DNA of 41,174 bases. Origin: Myxococcales bacterium. GTDB lineage: Bacteria; Myxococcota_A; Polyangia; Polyangiales; Polyangiaceae. Positions 34,201 to 40,475 of the stretch are shown in pieces (position 1 is the first letter of the stretch; each line of letters begins with the position of its first letter). The notes under the pieces are model-generated. The model was not told the origin of the DNA and did not search any database. It saw only the letters and a program-made list of their open reading frames with translations. A program made the translations under genes and the position numbers. The stretch is from contig JAJZQG010000055.1 of NCBI GenBank assembly GCA_021847645.1, positions 1-41,174 on the forward strand, written 5' to 3'.

Positions 34201-34836
34201 CCCGTCAGACACTTCGTGCACAACTTCCTGTCGGGTCAGGGCGCAGCGCCGCAGAGCCCCTGCGGCTCCGATCCCGCTGGCGACCCGGCCTCCGAGGCGG
34301 CTCGTCTGGTGCTCGTGCATCCCCCGCTGGGCCCCGTCGTCGAGTCCAATGTGGCGGAGCTCGTCAACAACATCTTGCACGACGGCGGTCTGGCGTGTTG
34401 GCGCTTCGCGGTGCGCGAAGCGGGAATCGATGCGGACCTGCAGGGCCTGCCGATGCAGGGCAACGACTACGCGCTACCTCTCGCGGGACGCGACCAGCTT
34501 GGTCCTGGCTACGTCGTGGCCGTGCTGCGAGAAGCGCGTTCGGGTGGCTGGGCGGACCGATGCGATTCCACCGAAATGGCGAACTTCCCCGCCTGCCTGC
34601 AGAGCGAAGTGACCGCTGCGGCAGACTACGCAGGGAGTCTGGCGCTGGACCCGTTGTTCGGGGCACCCGGCCCCTGGGCGCTGGTCGAGCAGCCGGGCCA
34701 GGCCCCGATTGGTGCGTTCATGCCGACGCAATCCGGGCTGAAGGCCGGAGCGCCTTGCTCGCTAGTAGCCGTGGACGCGGCGGGCGTGCCCCGCAGCGCG
34801 TCCGCGCCCACCGTGGGTCCATTCGAAATGCCGTAG
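31291..34836 (+). CDS. Large lipoprotein with PKD-like domain and predicted beta-helix
   Basis: 1181 residues. The signal peptide MKILTGMSRFLLGLLSMIPLAGC has a canonical LAGC lipobox (Cys 23), so the protein is lipid-anchored in the envelope. An acidic linker leads to a PKD-like domain at about 65-165 (NHAPTAFISVSTSTDGSLLYLDGHLSHDPD, DAWLWTISIDG). Then a segment with NDCTPGDECGTEDRPWCTISAGYV opens a long region of short Gly/Val/Ser-rich strands. The strands recur as gVxLexxxGxV-type phrases, as in right-handed beta-helix (DUF1565/pectate-lyase-like) proteins that follow WCTI-type motifs. The role is probably surface binding or adhesion. It has no neighbour on the same strand, and is bounded upstream by pseudogene debris. 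Confidence 0.82.
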   Translation: MKILTGMSRFLLGLLSMIPLAGCSASVGTEDVTNVEWVGPNGEDAAPDRESESAAPDAAYADVAETSDPENHAPTAFISVSTSTDGSLLYLDGHLSHDPDLGDAVDAWLWTISIDGHVTEQTGEHIDVYVPCRAKVLVATLVVKDTHGLASEPATVTRDVGSVLDRYVSVNDCTPGDECGTEDRPWCTISAGYVHRREIATMPIRVAPGIYKQGVKEIGGHLVDTPETLDWEAPDSTTEIEFGAVAVRENSPGASELPAATCEGWDTTSQGVVVTTRELAGWQVQHPRLVTLRGFCVIALPTAPQDKTVRALNMGSGLLAEHMIIRTDLVSNGTPLESAAVFADIPNQDAGLELYDSSIIAGSADDESDGVLAPPGNKAYVRVAGDVSFAPGSSARESYGVRVESVSGEVDGSVAGGPGSAKSVGVELRVRSGRASNLTAYGEGPGENFGLIAEGDSDLDLYHLNLAGRAASGVPLTVKSAVGLQISGYSYVDVAEVQEIDGAAAGVTATESAIGVRVDSPPLNHWGNQASVGIFGLNPTGGRIRGGASAGHSVGIEIVGPAQLSVGRLERVSGGHVSGPVDSAGSPSLASGIYLAGGNGSAHIWCDEVEGCDPDCVDEGVALSTPDPGHRPPLLGAGLTIAADASAWPPPKGKWDVDVPDGAKLSGGVVTFASPGIEPTAELAGIWALGDYDEGHTISLSPGASVIGTADAVDGSVPSVSEGVSLERARLTIDGQVEIVGGPARRTARGVWLRNAFPSGTTPPGCSAAMDAQGTVAEPFHIAGNLSQEPSSRPVTVYGIHDESPEAPDLANRVKLSGELPAGGASWSTVEGGWAAAGKSGDAVGASLVHTSLVSIDHVRIVGGVVAGGRRQRGLELEDVRTPAGSALTVVDGCLIEACGYGSATAHDPECELPVSEPSVGVSVFASPASLRWPLLFSNNLVFGGFNTRSGGGGSIALLASVDDLPGAGPPVRHFVHNFLSGQGAAPQSPCGSDPAGDPASEAARLVLVHPPLGPVVESNVAELVNNILHDGGLACWRFAVREAGIDADLQGLPMQGNDYALPLAGRDQLGPGYVVAVLREARSGGWADRCDSTEMANFPACLQSEVTAAADYAGSLALDPLFGAPGPWALVEQPGQAPIGAFMPTQSGLKAGAPCSLVAVDAAGVPRSASAPTVGPFEMP

Positions 34837-35234
34837 GCGCGCGGCATCCACGGAACGCAGGGGATTGCTCCTCATCGCCCGCGTGCCTATCGGCCCCAAT
34901 GGGTCGGTGGAATGGAATCGCCTCGACACGAGCCTGACTGACCCGCCCTCCACCTCCGCCTATCCCATTCAGGCCAAGACCATAGCGGCCTGCCTGGTCA
35001 AACACCCAGCGAATGCGGCTCCGCCGAGGCCTCGAGCCACCGATCTCGTCTCCGCTGCCTGCCGCGCGCCAGCCGCGTTCGCCACATTGACGGCGCAGGG
35101 TGAGCGAACTTCCTGCTCGACGTCGTGACGCGTGGCTGAAGCGCAAGAGCTGGCACCAGGCCGTGGCCTCGTCCACTGCGCAGCCAGCTGTCGTGCACGA
35201 CTCGAACCGGCCGGGCGCACAGCCTCGCGCGGGC
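34837..35234. other. Region between large lipoprotein and IS91 fragment
   Basis: 398 bases without a recognisable gene. The open frames are GC-driven. A GTG at 35100 opens a frame into the IS91 fragment but its first 45 codons show no transposase similarity. No terminator-like hairpin with a U tract was found after the lipoprotein gene. Confidence 0.45.
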
Positions 35235-35426
35235 TACTCGCGCCGGGAGCCGGAGAAGACCGCGTTGTGGCAAGTCGTCAGCGCGCACCTCGAGTCGTTC
35301 CTGCGCTACACGCGCGAGAACTACAAGCGACCCCTGCCGCGCTACGTGGAGCTGGAGTTGCGACGCTTTGTTCGTTGCGGCCTCCTGCGATGGGGTCTGA
35401 CCAGGCTCCGGTGCCGACGGTGCGGC
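35235..35426 (+). pseudogene. IS91-type transposase, N-terminal zinc-domain remnant
   Basis: Reads YSRREPEKTALWQVVSAHLE, SFLRYTRENYKRPLPRYVEL, then ELRRFVRCGLLRWGLTRLRCRRCG. This is the N-terminal Zn-binding region of IS91 transposases (helix, PLPRYVExELRxxxRCGxLxxGxxRLRCxxC). Sequence similarity stops at the second CxxC, where a deletion joins unrelated DNA. This is the part missing from the remnants at 26940 and 30414, so it need not come from the same copy. Confidence 0.75.
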
Positions 35427-35607
35427 GACTACTCGACGTCCAACACATCAGCCACGATTGCCACATCGGCGAAGACGCCTTCGTCCAGACGCAGACCCCG
35501 GTGGTCGCCATGGCCCAAGCCCTCAAGTTCCAAGTTCTCCGCACGCAACTCCGCGGAGCCGAGCCCTCGCGCGGTTGCCACCGCATGAGACAATCCGACC
35601 CGGGCGA

Positions 35608-35657
35608 CAAAAAGAGCAGCGCCTGGTGGGGAGGGGGGGCACATCCACCAGGCGCTG
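35608..35657 (-). terminator. Intrinsic terminator of sRNA copy A
   Basis: A 13-bp perfect inverted repeat (35617-35629 with 35645-35657) has a 15-nt loop. On the minus strand it is followed by CTC and five T (35609-35613). The loop carries C7 on the RNA strand. Confidence 0.85.
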
Positions 35658-35759
35658 AGAAGAAGGTCAACGCCCGCGACGGGGGGGCTATGTTCGCGGG
35701 CGTTGGATAGATGCCAACGTCAGGGACCCGAAACTACTGGGCCACGTCCGACGTGGTGC
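35609..35759 (-). ncRNA. Predicted sigma54-dependent small RNA, copy A (about 151 nt)
   Basis: The 5' end is placed 12 bases after the GC of the sigma54 -12 element, and the 3' end at the U tract of the terminator. Reading the minus strand there are three structures. The first is a 5' hairpin CCACGT-CGG-ACGTGG (35742-35756). The second is a 12-bp perfect stem CAACGCCCGCGA/TCGCGGGCGTTG (35668-35679 with 35694-35705) whose 14-nt loop contains C7. The third is a 13-bp terminator stem whose 15-nt loop also contains C7. The segment CGTTGG-CATCTAT-CCAACG (35701-35719) can form an alternative hairpin that excludes the middle stem. There is no open reading frame. Conservation with copy B is concentrated in these elements. 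The function is unknown, and C-rich loops suggest pairing with G-rich ribosome-binding sites. Confidence 0.75.
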
Positions 35760-35768
35760 CCGACAGTA

Positions 35769-35785
35769 AAGCAGGTATCGGGCCA
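35769..35785 (-). promoter_or_regulatory. Sigma54 (-24/-12) promoter of sRNA copy A
   Basis: The minus strand reads TGGCCCGATACCTGCTT. Against the consensus TGGCACG-N4-TTGCW it differs at two positions and keeps the essential GG and GC at exact spacing. It is identical in copy B. The 9 bases between it and the predicted start region differ between copies. Confidence 0.8.
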
Positions 35786-35978
35786 AGCATTGGAAACGGG
35801 ATTCCGCGCAGTTGTGAACTCGTGTTCTTCGGCCGGCTGCAGCCATGAAGAGCAACCTTGCGGTTCGGACGAGTGTGTTGGTCTGGGAGCGTTCCCGTGT
35901 TCCTAGCTCCCCCGGACGCGGCTCGGCAGAGCCTCGCCCTCTCGCGAGGTTGCTACCGCATGAGACCGAGCCGGGCGA

Positions 35979-36028
35979 CAAAAAGAGCAGCGCCCGGTGG
36001 GGAGGGGGGGCACAACCACCGAGCGCTG
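35979..36028 (-). terminator. Intrinsic terminator of sRNA copy B
   Basis: Stem 35988-36000 with 36016-36028 (one G-U on the RNA strand) and a 15-nt loop containing C7, followed on the minus strand by CTCTTTTT (35980-35984 are the five T). Confidence 0.83.
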
Positions 36029-36132
36029 AGAAGGGGTCAACGCCCGCGACGGGGGGGGGCAATCGTTCGCGGGCGTTGGATAGATGCCAACGTCAGGGGC
36101 CCTCTACTGCCGGGCCACGTCCGACGTGGTGC
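35980..36132 (-). ncRNA. Predicted sigma54-dependent small RNA, copy B (about 153 nt)
   Basis: Same architecture as copy A. It has an identical 5' hairpin and an identical 12-bp middle stem (36038-36049 with 36067-36078), but the loop is 17 nt with C9 instead of C7. The terminator stem is 35988-36000 with 36016-36028 and keeps a C7 loop. In that stem one pair has changed from T-A to C-G (compensatory), and another is C-A on the plus strand but a G-U wobble on the minus strand, favouring a minus-strand RNA. The single-stranded segment after the 5' hairpin differs between copies, so the two RNAs may have different targets. Confidence 0.75.
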
Positions 36133-36141
36133 TGTTCCTCT

Positions 36142-36158
36142 AAGCAGGTATCGGGCCA
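36142..36158 (-). promoter_or_regulatory. Sigma54 (-24/-12) promoter of sRNA copy B
   Basis: TGGCCCGATACCTGCTT on the minus strand, identical to copy A, with the same 9-base distance to the GCACCACG predicted 5' end of the RNA. A 22-base block starting 10 bases further upstream (36168-36189, matching 35795-35816) is also conserved and may be an activator or IHF-type site. Confidence 0.8.
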
Positions 36159-36189
36159 CCGGGTCCGAACGAGATTTCGCACACTTGTG

Positions 36190-36358
36190 GGCCGATGTGG
36201 GGAGGTTCGTGTGCATCCTTGAAGCGGAAGGGCTTCGAAAATGGCTGGCGAGCGGGGAATGCTCCGACGTCGGCGTGCCGCCAGGACGGCATGTTCCGCG
36301 GACACGGTGTCCTGGGCCGCGCCAGCGTCGCCCGCGGGCGACGCTCCCACCGTCTGTG
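36190..36358. other. Gap between sRNA copy B and the GT2-CapK gene
   Basis: 169 bases with no gene seen. This is where an enhancer-binding protein for the sigma54 promoter of copy B might bind (about -60 to -230 from its start), but no clear inverted repeat was found. A GC-rich imperfect palindrome (CGTCGCCCGCGGGCGACG) at about 36327-36344 could be a terminator stem for the GT2-CapK gene or a binding site. Confidence 0.4.
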
Positions 36359-38575
36359 TCAGACCTGGACCTTGTCCGGGGCGTTGCGCTGGAAGTCGAC
36401 CTTGATGCGCGACACGCTCGCCAAGCGCTTGCCCGTGCGCACCATGTCCAGGTTGTCCACGAACTGCACGTCGATTCGCATCGACTCGCCCAGGTACTGG
36501 CGGAACGTGCCCAGCACCTCCTGCAGCACGTCGTCGGAGTAGCGTGAGCCCTTGACCACCTTGAAGATCATCTCCTCCGGCTGCTCCTGCACCACCTGGT
36601 AGAGCTTGAACGCGTAGTCGTACTCCTTGAGGTAGTGAGCGAAGAAGGTGCCCGGCAGGTAGCGGCCGTCCATGCCCTGGATGATCGATTGCACGCGTCC
36701 CTCGATCTTGCCGATGCGCGGCATGCCCCGGCCGCAGCCGCAGGCCTTGCTGTTGTCGACCGCCTCGGCCAGGTCGCCGATGCGGTAGCGGATGAACGGC
36801 ATGCAGTAGTTGTTGAGATCGGTGATCACCACCTCGCCCACCTCGCCCGGCGCGGCGGGGCGGCCGTCCCGCAGGATCTCCACGATGAAGCCCTCGCTGA
36901 CCACGTGGTGTCCCTGGTGCGCCTCGCACTCGTAGGCAATCCCGGAGAACTCGCGCCCGCCGTACTTGTCGAACACGCGGCAGCCGAAGGCCTCCTCGAT
37001 GATGGCGCGGCTGTTGTCCGGCAGCATCTGGGCGCTGGACATCACGCCCCGCGGACGATGCTCCAGCCCGCCGTGCACCTTGATGTACTGCCCGATGAGG
37101 TTGAGCGCCTCGGCGTAGCCGTCCACCAGAGTCGGCTCCGACTCCGAGACCTGTCGGATGATGTCCGGCAGGATCTCCTCGCGCATCTCGAAGACCGGAA
37201 TGAACTTGCGACGAAGGAAGAACGCGTCGGCCTTCTCCTTGCGCACCTGCGACGGACTCATGCCCAGCGTCTGGTGCCACAGGCGCACGCACGGGTCGCC
37301 GAAGCGGTAGCCGGTCCACTCCTGCGAGCGCAGGGTGGCCGCCCAGCGGAACTCGAGCTGCTGGCGGTCTGCATAGCAGACGAAGGGTTCGCCGGTGGAG
37401 CCGCTGGTGGTGATCTTGAGGATATCGGACTTGTCGTGGTTCTCCGACATGATGTCGAAGTAGATGTGCGCCCGGACATCGTCCTTGCTGAGCATCGGCA
37501 GCTTGTGCAGGTCGTCCTGCGTGCGAATGTCGTCCGGGTGGATGCCCGCCTCGTTCATGCGTGCGCGGTAGTAGGGCACGTTGCGGTACGCATGACGCAC
37601 GAGTCGGCGTAGCTTTTCGTCCTGCAGTTCGCGCATCTGCGACGGTGCCAGCCACTGGGTCTTGTTGAGCGTGTTGTAGTAGTGCTCGACGTCGCGCGTG
37701 ATGAGCCAGTGGGTGTGGTCGAACGCGGCCATGTAGGCGCGCCACTCGAGCTCGCGGGAGGCCGTGCGCCGCGGTGTGCGATCGAGCACCGGATAGCGCT
37801 TGAGGAACTGGGTGGCGACGTCGGGGACGGCTTTCTGGAGGCGATACTCGTACAGGGCAGTGCCGATGTCGCTCAAGCTGAGCAGGGAGGCCTTGTAGGC
37901 GCCCTTGTCGAGGAAGGACTTGCCCTGCTTGCGATTCTCGAACAGGGTCTCGATATCCCTGTAGGAGTAGCCCTTGGCGTGGGCGGCCACCATGATGAAC
38001 GACTGCCAGTAGTGATAGTTGCCCTCGTAGCTGAGCAGGTCCTGCATGACCTCGCGCGCGCAGATGGCGAATCCGCTCTTGTTGTCGTGCAGCTTCATCC
38101 CGAAGCCGGTGTTGAGCAGCACGTTCAGCCCGCGGCTCAGGTGGAAGCGCGTGCCGCGCTGGCGCCCCACCGCGCTGCGCCAGCCCTGCACCACGTCCAC
38201 GCTCGACTCGATGAGCGTGCGGTACAACCGCAGGATGTCCTCGGGCTGGTACTGCAGGTCCGCGTCGATCACCACCACGTAGGCCCCGCGCGCCGCCGCC
38301 ACTCCCGTCTTCCAGCCAGCGGCGATCCCGCTGTTGCGCGCGTGGAACCGCCCCACCACCCGGCCCGGGTGCTTGACCTCGAGCTCCTCGATCACTCGGC
38401 GCGTGCCGTCCGAGCTGCCGTCGTCCACCAGGATCAGCTCGCCGCTGAGCTTGCCCCGATCGAGCACGCCCAGCACGCGCTCGACCAGCGCGGGGATGTT
38501 GAATTCCTCGTTGAAACAAGGCGCGATCACGGAGATCGTCAGGGGCTCTTGGGCTGGCGCCGGGTGCTCGGTCAT
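36359..38575 (-). CDS. Fusion of GT2 glycosyltransferase and CapK/PaaK-type adenylate-forming enzyme
   Basis: 738 residues from the ATG at 38573-38575. Residues about 12-260 are a family-2 glycosyltransferase of the dolichol/polyprenyl-phosphate-mannose synthase type: SVIAPCFNEEFNIPALVERV, ILVDDGSSDGT, and the metal-binding DADLQYQPED (D104, D106). It lacks C-terminal membrane helices. Residues about 305-738 are a CapK/phenylacetate-CoA-ligase-like domain. This starts QWLAPSQMRELQDEKLRRLVRHAYRNVPYYRARM, has the ATP-binding TTSGSTGEPF (389-398) and KYGGREF, and ends with the C-terminal lid. CapK-like proteins adenylate or ligate acyl groups in capsule and polysaccharide gene sets. The protein may couple lipid-linked sugar transfer to acylation. 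The next gene upstream on this strand encodes a GT-C-like membrane protein, consistent with surface glycan assembly. Confidence 0.88.
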   Translation of the reverse strand: MTEHPAPAQEPLTISVIAPCFNEEFNIPALVERVLGVLDRGKLSGELILVDDGSSDGTRRVIEELEVKHPGRVVGRFHARNSGIAAGWKTGVAAARGAYVVVIDADLQYQPEDILRLYRTLIESSVDVVQGWRSAVGRQRGTRFHLSRGLNVLLNTGFGMKLHDNKSGFAICAREVMQDLLSYEGNYHYWQSFIMVAAHAKGYSYRDIETLFENRKQGKSFLDKGAYKASLLSLSDIGTALYEYRLQKAVPDVATQFLKRYPVLDRTPRRTASRELEWRAYMAAFDHTHWLITRDVEHYYNTLNKTQWLAPSQMRELQDEKLRRLVRHAYRNVPYYRARMNEAGIHPDDIRTQDDLHKLPMLSKDDVRAHIYFDIMSENHDKSDILKITTSGSTGEPFVCYADRQQLEFRWAATLRSQEWTGYRFGDPCVRLWHQTLGMSPSQVRKEKADAFFLRRKFIPVFEMREEILPDIIRQVSESEPTLVDGYAEALNLIGQYIKVHGGLEHRPRGVMSSAQMLPDNSRAIIEEAFGCRVFDKYGGREFSGIAYECEAHQGHHVVSEGFIVEILRDGRPAAPGEVGEVVITDLNNYCMPFIRYRIGDLAEAVDNSKACGCGRGMPRIGKIEGRVQSIIQGMDGRYLPGTFFAHYLKEYDYAFKLYQVVQEQPEEMIFKVVKGSRYSDDVLQEVLGTFRQYLGESMRIDVQFVDNLDMVRTGKRLASVSRIKVDFQRNAPDKVQV

Positions 38576-38654
38576 GGGCTGGTGCTCCCGAAGAAGGCTA
38601 CGATGGGGACCTCCTAGCACGAAGCGACGCGGCGCAGCAAACCGAACGGACCGG

Positions 38655-40148
38655 TCAGTAGTCCCGCTGCCACACCGTCCACCGATCGCCGTTGAAGGTC
38701 TCGTGGAACGTGCCCGGCGGGGGATGGAAGCCGCTGCCCCGCACCAGCACGTAGTCGTAGTAGGGATACAGCTCGCCCCGCACGGCCACCGACTCGGGCG
38801 TCCACTCCCAGCGGCGCCTGGCGGGCCCGCCCGGCGGCGGCGACTTGCCCGGCGCGTAGTCGAAGGGCCAATGCGGGTATCCTGCGAACGAGAACTGCAC
38901 CACACCGCCTTTGCGTACTTGATAGTACGACCCGAAGTGCAGGAACGGAGAGAAGTTCACCTCGGGCGAGGCCCGGTCGTAGATCAGGGTGGCCACCTTC
39001 TGCCGCGCGGGAATGCTGTCCAGGGCCTGCTCGAAGTCGCCCACCTCCTGCTGCTGGAACCGGATGAAGTGCGACGCGGTATTGACCACCGAGGCGGCGG
39101 CCACGGCCAGCGCCCCGGCCGTTGCAGCCCAGCCCTTCCATCCGGAGGGCATGCGCAGGAGCGGAATCAGGGTCAGGGCGAACAGGATCGGAAATCGCGG
39201 CGCCAGCGGCCAGACGTAATCGCGTCCCTCGGGCATCGTGAACCAGAACCAGGCGCAGGCCAGCGGAAGCAGCACCAAGCGCCAAGCCTCGGGCCGCACC
39301 CGCTCCCGGGTGCCCTGGGCCATGGCCGCGGTGACCAGCACCACGGCGAGCAGGGCCACGAACACCCGCTCGTCGCTCTGGTCGGGGAACACGTCGCCCA
39401 GCCAGTGGTAGACGTTCGACAACGAGGTGGCCAGGGGCGCGGCCGTGTGCTCGGCGCCCACCTCGCGGGTGAGCTTGCCCGCGTCAGTGCGCAGCAGCCA
39501 CCAGGCCGCCATGCCGAATGACGGGAGCACAGGGGCTGCGAGCCGCGGCCACGCCCGGAGCCGCCGCCAGGGGAACAGAGCGACAAAGCCCAGGGCGAAC
39601 AGGCCGAAGGGCACGACGTGCAAGAAGAACAGCGCGACGGCCAGCACCGCAAGGCCCAGGCCCTTGCGCCAGGTGGGGGCGTCGAAGAAGCGGATGGCGA
39701 GCGACAGGCCGAAGAACATCAACGGGATGCCGAGCAGGAAGGGGAACAGGCCGAGCAGCAGCATCACGTTGACGGTCAGGGGAACGGCCAGGATGCTCAG
39801 GCGCGGGTCCTTCTCGAGGGAGGTGAGCAGGGAGGCGAGGCCGAGCACGGTGCCGGCGAAGTAGGCGCTCATCAGCACGACATTCGCGACGACGATGCCG
39901 GTGACGTAGGACAGCAGGCTGCCCAGCAGGTAGTAGCCGAGGTACTGGGTGCGCCCGAGGGTGAGCTTGTAGTGGTCGGCGAAGGCGAAGGCCGGGTCGC
40001 CGAACGAATGGATCACCCGCATGGCGGCGAGGTGGTAGGGCAGGTCCTCGATGGGGGGAAAGCGGACGATCCACGCGGGGAGCGTGGCGGCGACGGCTGC
40101 GAGCAGGCACAGCCAGGTGGAGAGGGAAACGCGCGAGAGTCGGCGCAT
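38655..40148 (-). CDS. Polytopic membrane protein, GT-C glycosyltransferase-like
   Basis: 497 residues with about ten hydrophobic segments (for example [74 protein letters not shown]). After the first helix is an acidic loop ([23 protein letters not shown]), the position and style of the catalytic acidic loop of GT-C lipid-phosphate-sugar transferases. The C-terminal 130 residues are soluble, with [17 protein letters not shown] and aromatic-rich sequence, likely periplasmic. Taken with the downstream GT2-CapK gene it suggests a role in envelope or secreted glycan synthesis. The family is not certain; an uncharacterised membrane protein is the fallback. Confidence 0.7.
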   Translation of the reverse strand: MRRLSRVSLSTWLCLLAAVAATLPAWIVRFPPIEDLPYHLAAMRVIHSFGDPAFAFADHYKLTLGRTQYLGYYLLGSLLSYVTGIVVANVVLMSAYFAGTVLGLASLLTSLEKDPRLSILAVPLTVNVMLLLGLFPFLLGIPLMFFGLSLAIRFFDAPTWRKGLGLAVLAVALFFLHVVPFGLFALGFVALFPWRRLRAWPRLAAPVLPSFGMAAWWLLRTDAGKLTREVGAEHTAAPLATSLSNVYHWLGDVFPDQSDERVFVALLAVVLVTAAMAQGTRERVRPEAWRLVLLPLACAWFWFTMPEGRDYVWPLAPRFPILFALTLIPLLRMPSGWKGWAATAGALAVAAASVVNTASHFIRFQQQEVGDFEQALDSIPARQKVATLIYDRASPEVNFSPFLHFGSYYQVRKGGVVQFSFAGYPHWPFDYAPGKSPPPGGPARRRWEWTPESVAVRGELYPYYDYVLVRGSGFHPPPGTFHETFNGDRWTVWQRDY

Positions 40149-40475
40149 GCGCGCGGAGTCTACACGATGGGGCGCGGGTGGGGGGCGGCCTTGTCGCGGG
40201 GGCTATGGGCTGAAAACGCGGGTGCGGATGTCGTGGCGGCCATGGGCTGAAAGCGCGGCATGCCGCGTACCTTCGTCGACGCCCCGGAGCTCGTCGCCGA
40301 TGGCGATCTTGCCTGGGACGGCATCAACTCGTTCAGCCAGAAATGGTTCACATCGGCGCTTCAGGCGCCGGATGGCTGCAGCGCCACGAACGGGCTCGAC
40401 ATGGCGAAGTCTGCCCAGTTCCTGCTGAACGGCGACGTCGATTGTTGGGTGGAAAGCGCGGGTGCGCTTCGTGCG
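40149..40475. other. Intergenic region with a twice-repeated 17-bp motif
   Basis: 327 bases upstream of the membrane-protein gene and downstream of the Cys-rich gene. ATGGGCTGAAARCGCGG occurs at 40205-40221 and 40242-40258 (37 bases apart), and a looser version lies near 40450. A plus-strand frame starting at 40260 overlaps the 3' end of the Cys-rich gene and has no recognisable family, so it is not called. Confidence 0.5.

Larger units (their letters stand above)
35563..35816 (-). repeat. Direct repeat copy A carrying the sRNA unit
   Basis: Homologous to 35936-36189 in the same orientation. It contains, reading on the minus strand, an upstream conserved element, a sigma54-type promoter, the RNA and its terminator, plus about 45 conserved bases beyond the terminator. 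Confidence 0.9.
35936..36189 (-). repeat. Direct repeat copy B carrying the sRNA unit
   Basis: Second copy of the unit at 35563-35816, 373 bases upstream of it in the transcribed sense. It is the copy nearer the 3' end of the glycosyltransferase/CapK gene. Confidence 0.9.

Noticed and set aside
35427..35560. Hexapeptide-transferase-like phrase (HISHDCHIGEDAF) in a plus-strand frame
   Set aside because: Only about 13 residues match the pattern, with no continuation on either side, so it is too short to call a gene fragment.
35563..36189. Retron or diversity-generating element
   Set aside because: No reverse transcriptase, template/variable repeats or msr-msd branching G arrangement is visible. 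Promoter and terminator signatures explain the inverted repeats better.
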